Shown: positions 20,587-31,069 of the stretch, in pieces
How positions within the stretch are numbered: the first letter of the stretch is position 1
How the letters are laid out: every line of letters starts with the position of its first letter
Assembly (NCBI GenBank): GCA_032718475.1
Contig: JAUCBJ010002553.1
Coordinates: 1-49,444 of the forward strand
DNA: 49,444 nt
Direction of reading: 5' to 3'
Source of the DNA: Nemertoderma westbladi
Taxonomy: Eukaryota; Xenacoelomorpha; Nemertodermatida; Nemertodermatidae
Made by a program: the position numbers and the translations under genes
The notes under the pieces: model-generated
The model's input: only the letters and a program-made list of their open reading frames with translations
Told to the model about the DNA's origin: nothing
Database searches by the model: none

Positions 20587-23500
20587 ATGGCGAGTTCTTC
20601 TGGGACATTTGACAACTTAATAGCTGAATATGATAGGTTAACTGGAAATGGCTCTACTCCCTCCTCAGGCGAAGCGGTGTCGTTATCTGAAGATACGATC
20701 GCGTTGCTTGATGTCCTGGGAAATATTCTCCTTCATGTTTCTGACTCAAATACTCAAAACATCGACATTACAAAAACAGTGAAACTCCTCGATATATTTA
20801 AATCTCAGAAATTTGGTCGATCATTCTATAAACTAAAATCCGAGCAAGATTTAATATCAACCATCCATGTGACTATCATAATCGCTAGTCTCAATCTCCG
20901 CGACAACGCCAATCATCGCGGGATATCTCTTAAACCGCTGTTACACAAAATCTCAAATAATCTCGATGAAACTCCAGCATGTGGGCCTATCTTTCTGCTA
21001 GGCAGTGTGTTGGAGCTCATCGTCGATGTGGAATCGGAAATCGCCATCGCCGATTCCGCCAAAGCGATGGAATTAGGTGCGTTTAGCTACATTCATGGAA
21101 TGTTGGTAACAGCAGATAGTTGCAGTCATACCGTAAAGCGATGTGTTTACCGAACGGTTTACGATTTATTGTCTATCGTTGTCAATGTGTTCCACGCCGG
21201 TCATCTGGTCGTATCTTGCGACACCATACACGACACTGTCGCTAAAATATTATCCGACGATAGTTTGTCCTACGATTTCTGGAATGTCGGTTTAGGGGAG
21301 GGTTTGGGTTCGATTCTGGGAGAGCTTCTGTGTAGAATGCCTCTGACAATCTCCTACTGCCTCCCTATACTTTCATCATTGGTCGTACATTCCCCTAAGC
21401 CGGTAATTTCTTTGCTACAATCGCTATCAAACTACTCAGAATTATTATCCGACGATTTGTTGTCCGGCATCAGATGGGAATCCGAAACCAACTGCGTGCT
21501 ATCGAGACGCCGGACCGTGGTGGAAGGTGTGTTGGCTTTGGAACCGGGGACCACAGGGGTCGTCGGACAGGCGGGCGGCTGCGTCGGACACCTGGACGAT
21601 GTAACTAAGCAACCATTAGACCTTAGCGTCATTACCTGGGAGGCGGAATACAATGGATGGTCGTTGATTCTCGTTAAACTCCGCTCGGCTTCCCGGGTTC
21701 GCGGACAAATCGATCCCGCTCTACTGGAATGTATCAGACTGATATCCTCATTAATCGCCTCCCAACCCCACCTGGTAGCCTCTTTCGCCTCCCTTTACTC
21801 TTCAACTCTCAATTTATTCCACAACCGACTTTCTTTACTCCAAACTTTCACGACTAATTCCTATTTGTCTATAAAGTACACCCTGGAGTTTCTGAACTCT
21901 TTGGCTTCTCTTCAACCGGATTCGGTTGTTTCTAATTTAGTCGGCTGTAATTTTATCGCGAGACGCATTGCGGATTCCGTTTACGGTAAGTTACTCCGGG
22001 AGTTTGAGATACCCGGTGCGGAGTTCGGAGTTACTGTCTGCGTCGCGTCCATAGTAGCGAAGGTCGTCCAAGCGAGTAAAGATGAGTCGAGTCGACCATC
22101 GTACCTGTCGGATAAACCGTCGTACGTGTCAGATAAACCGTCATATGTGTCGGATAAACCATCGTACATGTCCGATAAACCGTCGTACGTATCAGATAAA
22201 CCGTCATATTTGTCGGATAAACCATCGTACATGTCCGATAAACCGTCGTACGTGTCGGATAAACCGTCGTACGTGTCGGATAAACCGTCGGATGAGTTCT
22301 CCTCGCTGTTTAACTTTCTTGTAACCGATGTGTTTCAGGCGTACCTCGACTGGAAGTTCCAAAGCAATTTAGATAAACTCCGACTCGGTTTGTCTCTACT
22401 CTCGTTGTACCACGAGACAGTGGACCAGCCGGTCGGCCCGCTCTCTCTCGTCTGTCTCTCCAACGTGCTCACCACCTCAATCGGCTCCCATCTCATCGAC
22501 CTCGTCGTCTACGCCGCCCAACTCCTCCTCCAACCCGCCCATATCGGCGAGTTCCTCTCCAACCTCCTCGTTAAGCGAACCCTCGTTCTCGCCATGTCCG
22601 CACTCAACCGCTCCGTGCTGCTGCGCTCGGAGCTGGTTGCCAAGGAGGAGCGTCCCTCGGTTGCCAAGGAGACTCACCCACCGTTAGTGACAGACCTGGA
22701 GACCAGCTTCCGGTCTGGTAAACCTATCGTCTCTCTGTTCAACCTCGTTACCGGCTCCACCGACTATCAGATCGCTACTCTTGCCGCTATTCTCCTTAAA
22801 CGCATCGCAGCCGTCGCTCCCTCCACCTTCTACTACTTTATTTACCGCGACGTTCAACCGATAACGAAATTCTTCTCCTCCCAATTCCAATCCGACGTGG
22901 TCCCTCTAAACTTCCGCATCGAGTTGCTCCAGTTGTTCGTCGCCATCGTGCAGATGCAGCCGGCGCTCGCGGCCTCCTTGCTACGGCAACCGGCAACCCC
23001 GACCTCGTCGTTACGGATGCCGGAACCGGATCCGGGTGGGCGGAAGCGGCGCTCGCAACGCGCCCTTCCGGACATCCCGGAAGAGTCGCCGAGTTGTCTG
23101 GAGGCGATCGTGGGCGCGGTGGAGGGGCCAGGGTTCGCGGAGCCGGGCCTCCAGGGGGCGCTGCTCGCAGCTCTCAGCGCCGTCTGGCGGGAACGCAAGG
23201 AACTCGCGATGGGGGAACTCCGCTTCCGGCCGGAGTTGTGGTCCCGGGTGCGAGAAGCCGTCGCGTCGCTAGGCGACCCTTCGTCCGGGACTCGTTGCGC
23301 CACAGTCGCGCTCGGTCTGCTCGCCTGCGAGATACACAATGCCCAGACGCTCGGACACCTGTCTGGGTTGGATCTGTCCTCGCGATTAGTCCCCTGGGCC
23401 CGCCACGTTTCTGAGGCGATCGCAGCTGCTCTGGAAGGCGTAGAAGCTCTGGTAGACGCATGGCGAGCCTTCCTATTGGCTGTTGCTAAGCGACCAGATG

Positions 23501-25428
23501 AGTTGGGTGGTCTGTATCCCAGTATCAAATACAGCCTGATATCGGTGATGGTGAATACACTCCTTAGTATGTTGGATACGGGTTTGGATACGCGTTTAGT
23601 GGCAACCGTATCCAGTCTGCTACTGTCGCTGACCAGCCACTGGGCTGTAGAGGCGGCCTACACGGTGGCACCGTTGTTTATCAGTCTCCTCTCGTTGCGA
23701 TGCGACGGCTGCGTTCTCCCGGAGTTCTACGCGGCTGGGTACGCGGTGTTCGCGCAACGCGACGCTGTACTCCGCTGCATCTCGGAGAACCCCGAGGACT
23801 ACAGTCGGCTGGTTATCGCCGGGGTCAGTATAGCCCGGGTCGTTAACGGGCTGCTGAACAAGCTGGAATCCGCGACCCCTAGAACCAAGGAGACCCTCCT
23901 TGTCGCACTCCCGTTGCTCTCCACCACGCTAATCCTCCTCCACGCCGGAGACAAGGACTTCCGTAGCTCCGATATCGTTTCCGGTTGTTTCCTAGACAAC
24001 CTTCTCCACTTCGCCGGCTCCACGGTAACCAATAACTCGCACCAACTCGCCCGTTCGCTTCTCGCTACGCTCACTGAGTTCAGCGCTATACCCGAACTGG
24101 CCGCTTCTATTCGGCTGAGTTCCGCACTCACCCCCGCCCTGGTCGCCATAGCTACCGCTGCTAATCGCGTCGCTACGCAACCCTCTGAGTCCGCGTGGTC
24201 GGTCACCAAGAAACCCTCTGAGTCCGCGTGGCCGGTCGCTAAGCAACCCAATGAGTCCGCGTGGTCGGTCACCAAGAAACCCTCTGAGTCCGCGTGGCCG
24301 GTCGCTAAGCAACCCAATGAGTCCGCGTGGTCGGTCACCAAGAAACCCACTGAGTCCGCGTGGACGGTCGCTAAGCAACCCACTGAGTCCGCGTGGCCGG
24401 TCGCTAAGCAACCAGGTGAGTCCACGTGGACAGTTGCCTCCGCCCTGGTCTGCAGTCTCCTACAGTCGCAAGGAGCTACATTCGTAGAAACGTCTATAAG
24501 TTTTGTTGCTTCGTCTTTGGAACTCATTGAGTTGAGTTTGAATCCGCGCTCTATAGCTAACAACGGCTTTCCTGAGAGTTTGCTAAAACTTTCCGTTTCA
24601 ACGACTCGGCTGTTTCAGGGTCTGTCGACTCATTGGCGAGACTGGCGATTCGCTACCCCTCAGCTCTACAGTGACGTCATGAGAATGGTGTCTGGTTGTT
24701 GCCAAGTAACGCTGGGATTCCTACTACGACAAAACTATATGAAACACATTATTGAAAATAGTGGCACCGCCGGTGTAGTCGCCAGTGGTACGTCTGTTAG
24801 CACCGCTGGTGGGAGCGATTCCGATAGAACGTATCATTCTATAAGTGTCCGAGTGGACACGAGTCCGTCCGATTGTAGTGTCCGATTCAACTCGACAGTG
24901 TCGGACCTTCAGGAGGTGGTCGGTAACTGTATCGCGGGTCTGGTCAGCCAGACACCCCCGTTGGACCAGCTGATCTACAACCGAGCCTTGGACCTCGGCG
25001 CTTACGGGATGCTCCTATCGCTGGACTTCAGTTCCCCGAGCGTCGACCTGCAGACCGCGGACCCGGTGGTCCCGTTGTCCTTCGGCGGGGTGCTAGCAGC
25101 CGCCGCTTTGCGTCCGTCTCCCATGGCGACGCGGACCCCCACCGGATGCTGCCCCGACACCGTAGCCCTCCAGCGGTGTCTGGTGCTCCTCCTGTCCCAG
25201 ACGGTAGCGGTGCTGCGGTCCCCGAGGTTCCCTGACAAGGACAAGGATCTGTTGCGACGGGAGTTGGGGAGCGAACTGGGAGCGCTGTTGGAGGCGACGC
25301 AACGTCGTCGGAGTACTACGTCACCGGGGACACCGCGCAGACTCGCGCGTTACATCACACCCGGTTCCCCGGACGACCAAAGGTTCTTATCCCTTATTGG
25401 ACAGTTTATTCGTTGTGTACTGAAGTAA
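20587..25428 (+). CDS. NUP188: Nucleoporin NUP188, inner-ring scaffold
   Basis: 1613 codons in one exon. NUP188 is a large alpha-helical solenoid of the nuclear pore inner ring, binding NUP93 and helping membrane proteins pass. The match to the animal protein runs along the length: the helical N-terminal half (FWNVGLGEGLGSILGELLCR), WEAEYNGWSLILVKL (about 350-364), EFGVTV and YLDWKF, LAAILLKRIAAVAPSTFYYF, RIELLQLFVAIVQMQPALAASLL, and the C-terminal part with ALDLGAYGMLLSLDFSSPS, SFGGVLAAAAL, DKDKDLLRRELGSELGALLEA and FLSLIGQFIR. It is somewhat shorter than human NUP188 (about 1750), missing mainly the first 130 or so residues. Two low-complexity inserts absent from relatives lie at about 503-568 and 1195-1286. 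Single-exon structure is unusual for so large a gene, and a retrocopy cannot be excluded. Conservation to the last residues argues for function. Confidence 0.95.
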   Translation: MASSSGTFDNLIAEYDRLTGNGSTPSSGEAVSLSEDTIALLDVLGNILLHVSDSNTQNIDITKTVKLLDIFKSQKFGRSFYKLKSEQDLISTIHVTIIIASLNLRDNANHRGISLKPLLHKISNNLDETPACGPIFLLGSVLELIVDVESEIAIADSAKAMELGAFSYIHGMLVTADSCSHTVKRCVYRTVYDLLSIVVNVFHAGHLVVSCDTIHDTVAKILSDDSLSYDFWNVGLGEGLGSILGELLCRMPLTISYCLPILSSLVVHSPKPVISLLQSLSNYSELLSDDLLSGIRWESETNCVLSRRRTVVEGVLALEPGTTGVVGQAGGCVGHLDDVTKQPLDLSVITWEAEYNGWSLILVKLRSASRVRGQIDPALLECIRLISSLIASQPHLVASFASLYSSTLNLFHNRLSLLQTFTTNSYLSIKYTLEFLNSLASLQPDSVVSNLVGCNFIARRIADSVYGKLLREFEIPGAEFGVTVCVASIVAKVVQASKDESSRPSYLSDKPSYVSDKPSYVSDKPSYMSDKPSYVSDKPSYLSDKPSYMSDKPSYVSDKPSYVSDKPSDEFSSLFNFLVTDVFQAYLDWKFQSNLDKLRLGLSLLSLYHETVDQPVGPLSLVCLSNVLTTSIGSHLIDLVVYAAQLLLQPAHIGEFLSNLLVKRTLVLAMSALNRSVLLRSELVAKEERPSVAKETHPPLVTDLETSFRSGKPIVSLFNLVTGSTDYQIATLAAILLKRIAAVAPSTFYYFIYRDVQPITKFFSSQFQSDVVPLNFRIELLQLFVAIVQMQPALAASLLRQPATPTSSLRMPEPDPGGRKRRSQRALPDIPEESPSCLEAIVGAVEGPGFAEPGLQGALLAALSAVWRERKELAMGELRFRPELWSRVREAVASLGDPSSGTRCATVALGLLACEIHNAQTLGHLSGLDLSSRLVPWARHVSEAIAAALEGVEALVDAWRAFLLAVAKRPDELGGLYPSIKYSLISVMVNTLLSMLDTGLDTRLVATVSSLLLSLTSHWAVEAAYTVAPLFISLLSLRCDGCVLPEFYAAGYAVFAQRDAVLRCISENPEDYSRLVIAGVSIARVVNGLLNKLESATPRTKETLLVALPLLSTTLILLHAGDKDFRSSDIVSGCFLDNLLHFAGSTVTNNSHQLARSLLATLTEFSAIPELAASIRLSSALTPALVAIATAANRVATQPSESAWSVTKKPSESAWPVAKQPNESAWSVTKKPSESAWPVAKQPNESAWSVTKKPTESAWTVAKQPTESAWPVAKQPGESTWTVASALVCSLLQSQGATFVETSISFVASSLELIELSLNPRSIANNGFPESLLKLSVSTTRLFQGLSTHWRDWRFATPQLYSDVMRMVSGCCQVTLGFLLRQNYMKHIIENSGTAGVVASGTSVSTAGGSDSDRTYHSISVRVDTSPSDCSVRFNSTVSDLQEVVGNCIAGLVSQTPPLDQLIYNRALDLGAYGMLLSLDFSSPSVDLQTADPVVPLSFGGVLAAAALRPSPMATRTPTGCCPDTVALQRCLVLLLSQTVAVLRSPRFPDKDKDLLRRELGSELGALLEATQRRRSTTSPGTPRRLARYITPGSPDDQRFLSLIGQFIRCVLK
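22090..22290 (+). repeat. 21-bp coding minisatellite in NUP188 (KPSYVSD)n
   Basis: About nine copies of the seven-residue unit KPSY(V/L/M)SD lie in frame, at NUP188 residues about 503-568. The unit length is a multiple of three, so copy changes keep the frame. It sits between the conserved EFGVTV and YLDWKF segments and probably forms a flexible loop between helices. Confidence 0.9.
24163..24441 (+). repeat. 33-bp coding minisatellite in NUP188 (11-residue units)
   Basis: About nine units alternate between (K)QPxESAWxVTK and KPSESAWPVAK at residues about 1195-1286. The unit pair (66 bp) is itself repeated, which shows two-step expansion. On the other strand the repeats create a long false frame. 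Confidence 0.9.
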
Positions 25429-25452
25429 ATTAATTGTTTATTATTTAGCAAT

Positions 25453-25472
25453 CCCCCCCCCCCCCCCCCCCC
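25453..25472. repeat. Poly-C tract (20) in NUP188 3' UTR
   Basis: Twenty C in a row just 25 bp after the NUP188 stop codon and before the poly(A) signal, so it would be transcribed as a poly-C stretch. Confidence 0.9.
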
Positions 25473-25580
25473 ATTATGCAATGTAGCTGTAGATGTACAA
25501 ATAATAATATTTTTAAACTTAATTATATTTTTCCTGTTAATGTCTATATTTATAGGAAATTAAGTTGTTTTGCTATAGTT

Positions 25581-25586
25581 AATAAA
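25581..25586 (+). terminator. Poly(A) signal of NUP188
   Basis: AATAAA about 150 bp after the NUP188 stop codon, in an AT-rich stretch followed by TTATTATGGGTTTAGAG. Position and context suit a 3' end signal. Confidence 0.65.
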
Positions 25587-25954
25587 AGCAATCAGTTATT
25601 ATGGGTTTAGAGTAAAACGCGGATTTAACATTTACCTACGAAATTCGACGACTGATTTTCCAGAATCCGTAACTGATTGTAAAACGCGTATTGGCATTTT
25701 ATTCAGATCCCGATGCGAGATAAAGCACTCAATGGAGACAACTACATCCCAACAGTCATTGGTGAGATAAGCTGAACCCTTCAGCTTGCTGTTGATATTG
25801 TCAAGGTTATAGAGATTGACAGGCATAATGCCGATTTTAATTTAGATTATAAATCTATTTTGACAAAAATTAAAACATACCATGAAAATGTAGCCGTTGA
25901 GGGAACCTTAAAATATTTATTTTCTGAGACAGATGGAGGATATAATATTGTAAC
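25587..25954. other. Intergenic, no gene seen
   Basis: No gene, RNA or element recognised downstream of the NUP188 poly(A) signal. Confidence 0.4.
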
Positions 25955-26100
25955 TGACGCAAAACCCGCCTTGGTGAATCAACAATGTTGATTTTCAATT
26001 TAGGGAAAGGAACAGGTTGCAGTGGCAGTCTATTCTAACCAAAACAATAACAGAAAGCCTAGAACACGGTTGCAGTTTCATTTTTGCTCGTAATCAGCTG
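25955..26100 (+). repeat. Dispersed GGGAAAGGAGCAGG repeat, copy 4
   Basis: It begins with ACTGACGCAAAACCCGCCTT, shared with the inner end of the poly-G/poly-C unit at 4.8 kb. It continues with TTTAGGGAAAGGAACAGGTT, CAGTGGCAG, TTCTAACCAAAACAATAAC and TTTTTGCTCGTAATCAGC. Comparison with copy 3 shows that the family includes the CGCAAAACCCGCCTTGG block. Confidence 0.75.
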
Positions 26101-27697
26101 TTATTTCTTTTAATTTATCTTAATTAATTTATCTCAGCATATCTATTATTATGTATCAATAATCGTTGTCTATAAAATCTATTAAAAGAACACTGTTAAG
26201 GTGGTCACGCATTGTCTTGAGATCCTCCGAAAGTATGTGTCCCTCGGGGGGGGGGGGGGGATTCAGATAAGAGTCCCGCTGGTTTAGGCAGAATAATAAC
26301 AGTATCGAGCTGGTTCTTAAATTCAAATCTATATTTTTTCGCCGGTTTTAGACCCTATATTGTTGTTATATTACAGTATTACACAACTCTTCGATATGTT
26401 CCATATTACTGTAGACCACTCTAGCGAATGTCGAGCAGGCGAGGGCGTTGCCAAACATCCAAACATTGCTATGGGCTACGGCAATTGCATTGCACAGCAC
26501 TTCCCTTAGTTCCCCACCATTACTGCTACTGCATACAGATACTATGTCCACGTCCAGCCATAGCCAGACCAAGATCATGCCCTTTCCCCTTGGCTGCCAG
26601 GCCCCTGTCTCAGTGGCGGTCCGTGGCCAAAATAGTTGGTTGGGCCGGACCCAAAAATTTATGAATACGGTGGACTCATTGAGACACCAAAATGTGTAGT
26701 TTATTTTGCTTTAAGATTAAGATTATATTGCTTATAGAATATGTTATGTGAGTTCAGTGTGCATTTGGGGGAAGTTTGGTGAACTGCATTTATGCAGTGA
26801 ATCCAAACCTTTGAGGGATATCATACACTTAAGACACGCTCGGGTGTCGGGGAAATATTTGTTACTGTCACACCTTGCTTCCATTTATCCCATCCTATAT
26901 TATTACTCCAGTCAGATAAGAGATAGTCTGTCCGTAATATTCGTCATTTAGAACTTTAAACTGTCTTTCATGCAAACAAAATTCTAACTAAAGACGGGTG
27001 AATGACCTGACCATGCTGCCATGACCATGGAAATAATTTTAAATATAATTATATATCAAATATTTGGGGAGGATTCAAAGTTAAACCCCAAAACAATTAT
27101 TTATTTCGTTACATACAGTAATTCCGTTGTATGTTCTGTTCAAAATTCCTCTCATAATAAAATATAAATGAAATATCTTTGATCGCTGTAACATTTCACA
27201 ACCAAAATGTTTCAGTGTGAAAAGTGTACCACACGCCCGCCCAAACAGCCGCAAACGCATAGCCAACTTATTAACAAAAGGTTACATACATACGGCTTTC
27301 TCTCGGTTAAATAATTTGATATTTCAGCAACTACCACCAAGACCAACAAGCCAAAAACAAAAAACATAAAATTATCAATAAAATAAATAAAATTATTTAA
27401 TTTAATGTGTGAAGAAATAAAGAAAAAATAATAAAATTAATTTTCCAAAATAAGCCACCATACTCCTCATTGATTCCGCTAGGCTGAGATATTAATAAAG
27501 TGCAGGTGCAGCTCTGTCTCAGTCTGTAGCTGCGAAATGAGAAGAAATCGACCTGTGGGCCCAACGATTTAGGCCCACCATCCTATCAAATGAAACATTA
27601 TTTTCACAGTCTGAGATAGGGCGGTAGGGAGATATTAGATATTCCTATGAAAGCTGATTTAACTGGCGGCGTGGCAGCACAGGTAGTAGTTATTATT
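26101..27697. other. Intergenic, no gene seen
   Basis: A 15-G tract lies at 26246-26260. Overlapping frames on both strands at 26366-26700 show no recognisable domain. The rest is AT-rich and featureless. Confidence 0.45.
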
Positions 27698-29290
27698 GTG
27701 GGGCGAGCCACGAAGTGAGTGAGCCTTAGCGTAGTGGTACCATTAATCAACCTGTCGTTCTGTCGTTCTGTCGTTCTGTCGTGTTCAATTTTAAACGTTA
27801 ATAACTCGGCCATTCTTTGATGAAATCTATCCAAACTTGGTACACATGTTGTTTGGCAAAAGTTTAGAAATTTTCCAAGTAGAATTTCCGTGTGGCCTTC
27901 GAGAAGCTAAGATAATAGCAGTTAATTAGTTAATTAAGTTGATTGCGGTGAAAACGCCATTTTCAACCTGCCTTTTAAAGGAAATTAATTGTTTTACAGT
28001 ATAAGATTTAAATAATTATACTTAAAAATTATACAGATATAATCCCCATACGCCATTCTATTATAGTTTTTAATTAGTTTAAGTGATTTGCTTTAATAAA
28101 TGTGTCTTTAATTGATCTAAACGTAATTAAACCGCACAATTATTGAGTACAAATTTAATCCTTCCCATTATTGGTCAAGTCTCTGCTGGTGTGGAGCTAG
28201 CTGCTGGGAGTTGTGGCTGTAGACTAACCTGAGAGGAATTGTAATAGAGGCAACCAGTATTGCTATTCCAGCCCAATCACTGAATTGTGTTTATTATAGG
28301 CTGGACGGGCCGCATAACCGTTCGACTATTACTACTATATATAATCCAACATCCCAATATCCTTCCTGTATTGACTCTACTATAAGTGTTGTATTGCTAT
28401 CTCAGTTAAATGACAGATATAATAACATAAATACAATCCATGGCAAGGCTGTTGTAGGCTTCTGAAATAGTTTATTCCACAATATGTCTGGTTATTTTTT
28501 AATTGAATTTTTGCAAAGTAGTAAAATTAATGTTCTTAAAAATAATATTATTATTTTATATGTAACCTAGGAAATTAGCTACATTTTTTCGCTGCAGCTT
28601 TAAGAGTGTACATTGATTTAATATTATTTCAATACCCATATTACTACATCGGCATAAGATGCGTTGGCGTTGTATCACACATCTCCACATAGATGTATCA
28701 ACAGTTACTCGCACAGTTTCGAAACTTCGCATAGTTATAACTGTATAAAGATCGTCAGTCTGCGTTTAGGAAAAATATTTTATGACAAAACAGGACAAGC
28801 GACGAGCGCAACGATGCATATAATGAAGACGAGTACTGCGTTGACTAAATTATTATATAAACCACCTGGCTTCACATATTGATCGCATCCCTAGTTATTA
28901 TTATTATAAAGATCGTCCTAGCCTGCGTTTAAGAAATATATTTAAATACAAAACAGGACGAACGCAACGAGGCTTATAATGAAGACGAGTACTGCGTTTA
29001 TTATATTCCTATAAACCACCTGGCTTTGCATATTGAACGTGCGATTGGAAATAAGTTCGTGCTACCCTTCCGTGGGTGGTAGATGTCGTGGTTATGTATT
29101 GGTTGGTAGGAAGGGGGGGGGGGGGGGGGGGGGGGGAGATTAAAAGGGGTGAACACGTACTGTCCACCTTTCTTTGATTGATTGGTGGTGTGGGTAAATT
29201 TCTCAAAACCTGATTTTGTGATACAGTCGCTGCATTTTAATTTGTATATAATAACTAGGCCTCGTGCTGCGCGAAGTCCCCACGAACGTG
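27698..29290 (+). mobile_element. HINE-like Helitron variant, copy A (1593 bp)
   Basis: It starts GTGGGGCGAGCCACGAAG and ends GTCCCCACGAACGTG, with T on both outer sides. After about 60 bp it has (CGTTCTGT)n, then a common 1.4-kb body, an internal pair of ~150-bp diverged repeats (about 28745-28885 and 28905-29040), a 24-G tract (29113-29136), and a GC hairpin just before the 3' end. These features fit non-autonomous Helentron elements (HINEs). No transposase or helicase is present; short frames in it are not genes. Confidence 0.75.
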
Positions 29291-29569
29291 TAATAATTGT
29301 GTTGATTGGATATTGGGCCGGTTCCTCTCTGGCCCACCATCCCTTAATACAGACTAGCCAGAAGGATTCACTACCCACCAAACCCTGGCCTGGTAGATAA
29401 TATAGGGTCAATTATCTGTGGTTTGGGCCCAGAGATTTTGGCCCTTCATCCAATCAAGTAGATGTAGGGATCTATAGTACAGGGTCCGAAACTCTATGTA
29501 ATTTTTATTTAGAAAAGTTACAAAATTCGGAAAAGTTATTTTTATAACCCGTTTCTGAGGATTCGTTTT
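29291..29569. other. Spacer between repeat copy A and LINE fragment
   Basis: No gene. It contains GGGCC/GGCCC-rich words (TGGGCCGG, TGGGCCCAGAG) resembling words at 27555 and 30870. Confidence 0.35.
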
Positions 29570-30180
29570 TCAAAATCTACTTAGCCTATCAGCCTCAAAA
29601 CGTACCGGTCTAGACCTAATACCTGCCCGTTTTCTTAAGGATGGTGCTGAAGTACTTAAAGTGCCTGTAGATAATGTAGTACCAGACAAACTGAAATTAG
29701 CTAAGGTTGTTCCTCTGTATAAAAAGAATATTAAAGTAGAATCCTGTAATTACAGACCTGGAAGTATCTTAAGTATTGTATCTAAAATTCTAGAACGTTC
29801 TGTTTTTCTACAGCTGGAAGCACATCTTAGTAGGCTAAATCTGATCTATGAACTTCAGTCCGGTTTTCGTAAATCATATTCTACAGACACCTGCCTTATT
29901 AACTTGACTGATACAAAAATTAGATGTAATAACGCAAAGGGTTTATATACTGGTATGGTAACGTTGGACCTACAAAAGGCTTTCGATACTGTAGATCATG
30001 AAATTCTGCTTGGTAAGTTAGGCCTGATGGGTGTAGGTTCTATCTATAGACTGGTGCAAGTCCTACCTGTCAGACAGAGGTCAAACTGTAGTCATTAGCA
30101 AATCGCAGTCTACTGTACAAGAGATTACCTGTGATGTACCGCAAGGTAGTATATTAGGTCCTCTGCATTTTGTATGCTAT
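29570..30180 (+). pseudogene. LINE reverse transcriptase fragment, broken
   Basis: Frames in sequence give TGLDLIPARFLKDGAEVLKV, LKLAKVVPLYKK, CNYRPGSILSIVSKILERSV, LQSGFRKSYSTDTCLINLTD and VTLDLQKAFDTVDHEILL. A frameshift near 30060 is followed by VPQGSILGPLHF in another frame. These are the finger and palm motifs of a CR1/L2-type LINE reverse transcriptase. The fragment lacks both the endonuclease and the FADD motif, and ends exactly where the truncated HINE-like copy B begins, so B probably inserted there. Confidence 0.85.
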
Positions 30181-30617
30181 GTGGGGCGAGCGACGAAAGT
30201 ATGCGAGCTTACCATACAGGTACCACTCACTCAATCGGTGTGTCTGTTGATCTATTGTGTCCAATTTTAAACGTTAATAACTCATCCAAATGTTAATGAA
30301 ATTTAACCAAACCTGGTACACATGTAGTCTGGCAAAAGTTTAGAAATTTTCCAAGTTGAATTTTCGCGTGGCCTTCGAGAAGCTTAGATAATAGCAGTTA
30401 ATTAAGTTGATTAGGGTAAAAACATCAATTTCAACCTGCCTCCTTAAAGGATATTAATTATTTATCTAGTATAAGATTTAAATAATTATACTTCAAAGTT
30501 ATACAGCTGTAATCCCCATACAACATTCCATTATAGTTTTTAATTAGTTCAAGTGATTTGCTTTAATAAATGTATCTTTAATTGATCTAAACGTAATTAA
30601 AGCGGCACAATTATTGG
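30181..30617 (+). mobile_element. HINE-like Helitron variant, copy B (5' part only)
   Basis: It starts GTGGGGCGAGCGACGAAAG right after the LINE fragment, preceded by T. It follows the family consensus (TTTTAAACGTTAATAACTC, GGTACACATGT, TTCGAGAAGCT) for about 440 bp and then stops. It is more diverged than copies A and C-F and lacks the CGTTCTGT run, which suggests an older branch. Confidence 0.7.
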
Positions 30618-31069
30618 ATAGTAATATTTACTGACAGTTGTTACCGGTTATTAACAGTTATCCAATTTTTGCACAGGCTATCCAACAGTTATCCAATTTT
30701 AGCACAGGCTATCCAACAGTTATCGAAAATGTATTTAAAAGGCGAAAATGGTCTCCCGGCTGCCGGCTGTCTGGGATTTTTTCATTTTTACATTTACTGT
30801 TAGCCCTATTACCACTGGGGTGTTTTGACCATTAGCACCACTGGGGGGGGGGGGGGGGGGGGGGCGATTCGGCCCACCCACTATATTTTTGTAATCGTCC
30901 AATGAAATCCTACAAAATTTGGGCTGTTGGTAAAACAACTATAGATGAACACTACCAAACCTTAAAAAGTTAAAATTTCATAAGCAGGGAATCATAATTT
31001 TGATGAAAAATACAAGTAGTCCCAGGACAAAATTACAAAATTTTTCGTTTTCTAAAAAGTAATAGTGTG
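30618..31069. repeat. Short TATCCAACAGTTATC repeats and a 22-G tract
   Basis: About four repeats of GCTATCCAACAGTTATCC-like text lie at 30635-30725. A run of 22 G lies at 30843-30864. No gene seen. Confidence 0.65.

Noticed and set aside
22854-23528. 224-codon minus-strand frame
   Set aside because: Antisense shadow of the GC-rich part of NUP188, with no independent domain.
23799-24563. 254-codon minus-strand repeat frame
   Set aside because: Antisense of the NUP188 33-bp coding minisatellite. The repeat keeps several frames open.
26366-26700. Overlapping 70-83-codon frames on both strands
   Set aside because: No domain or homology is recognisable; open frames this short are expected by chance.
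27698-29290. Hammerhead-ribozyme retrozyme explanation for the 1.6-kb repeat
   Set aside because: I found no CTGATGA core paired with a GAAA segment in the consensus.
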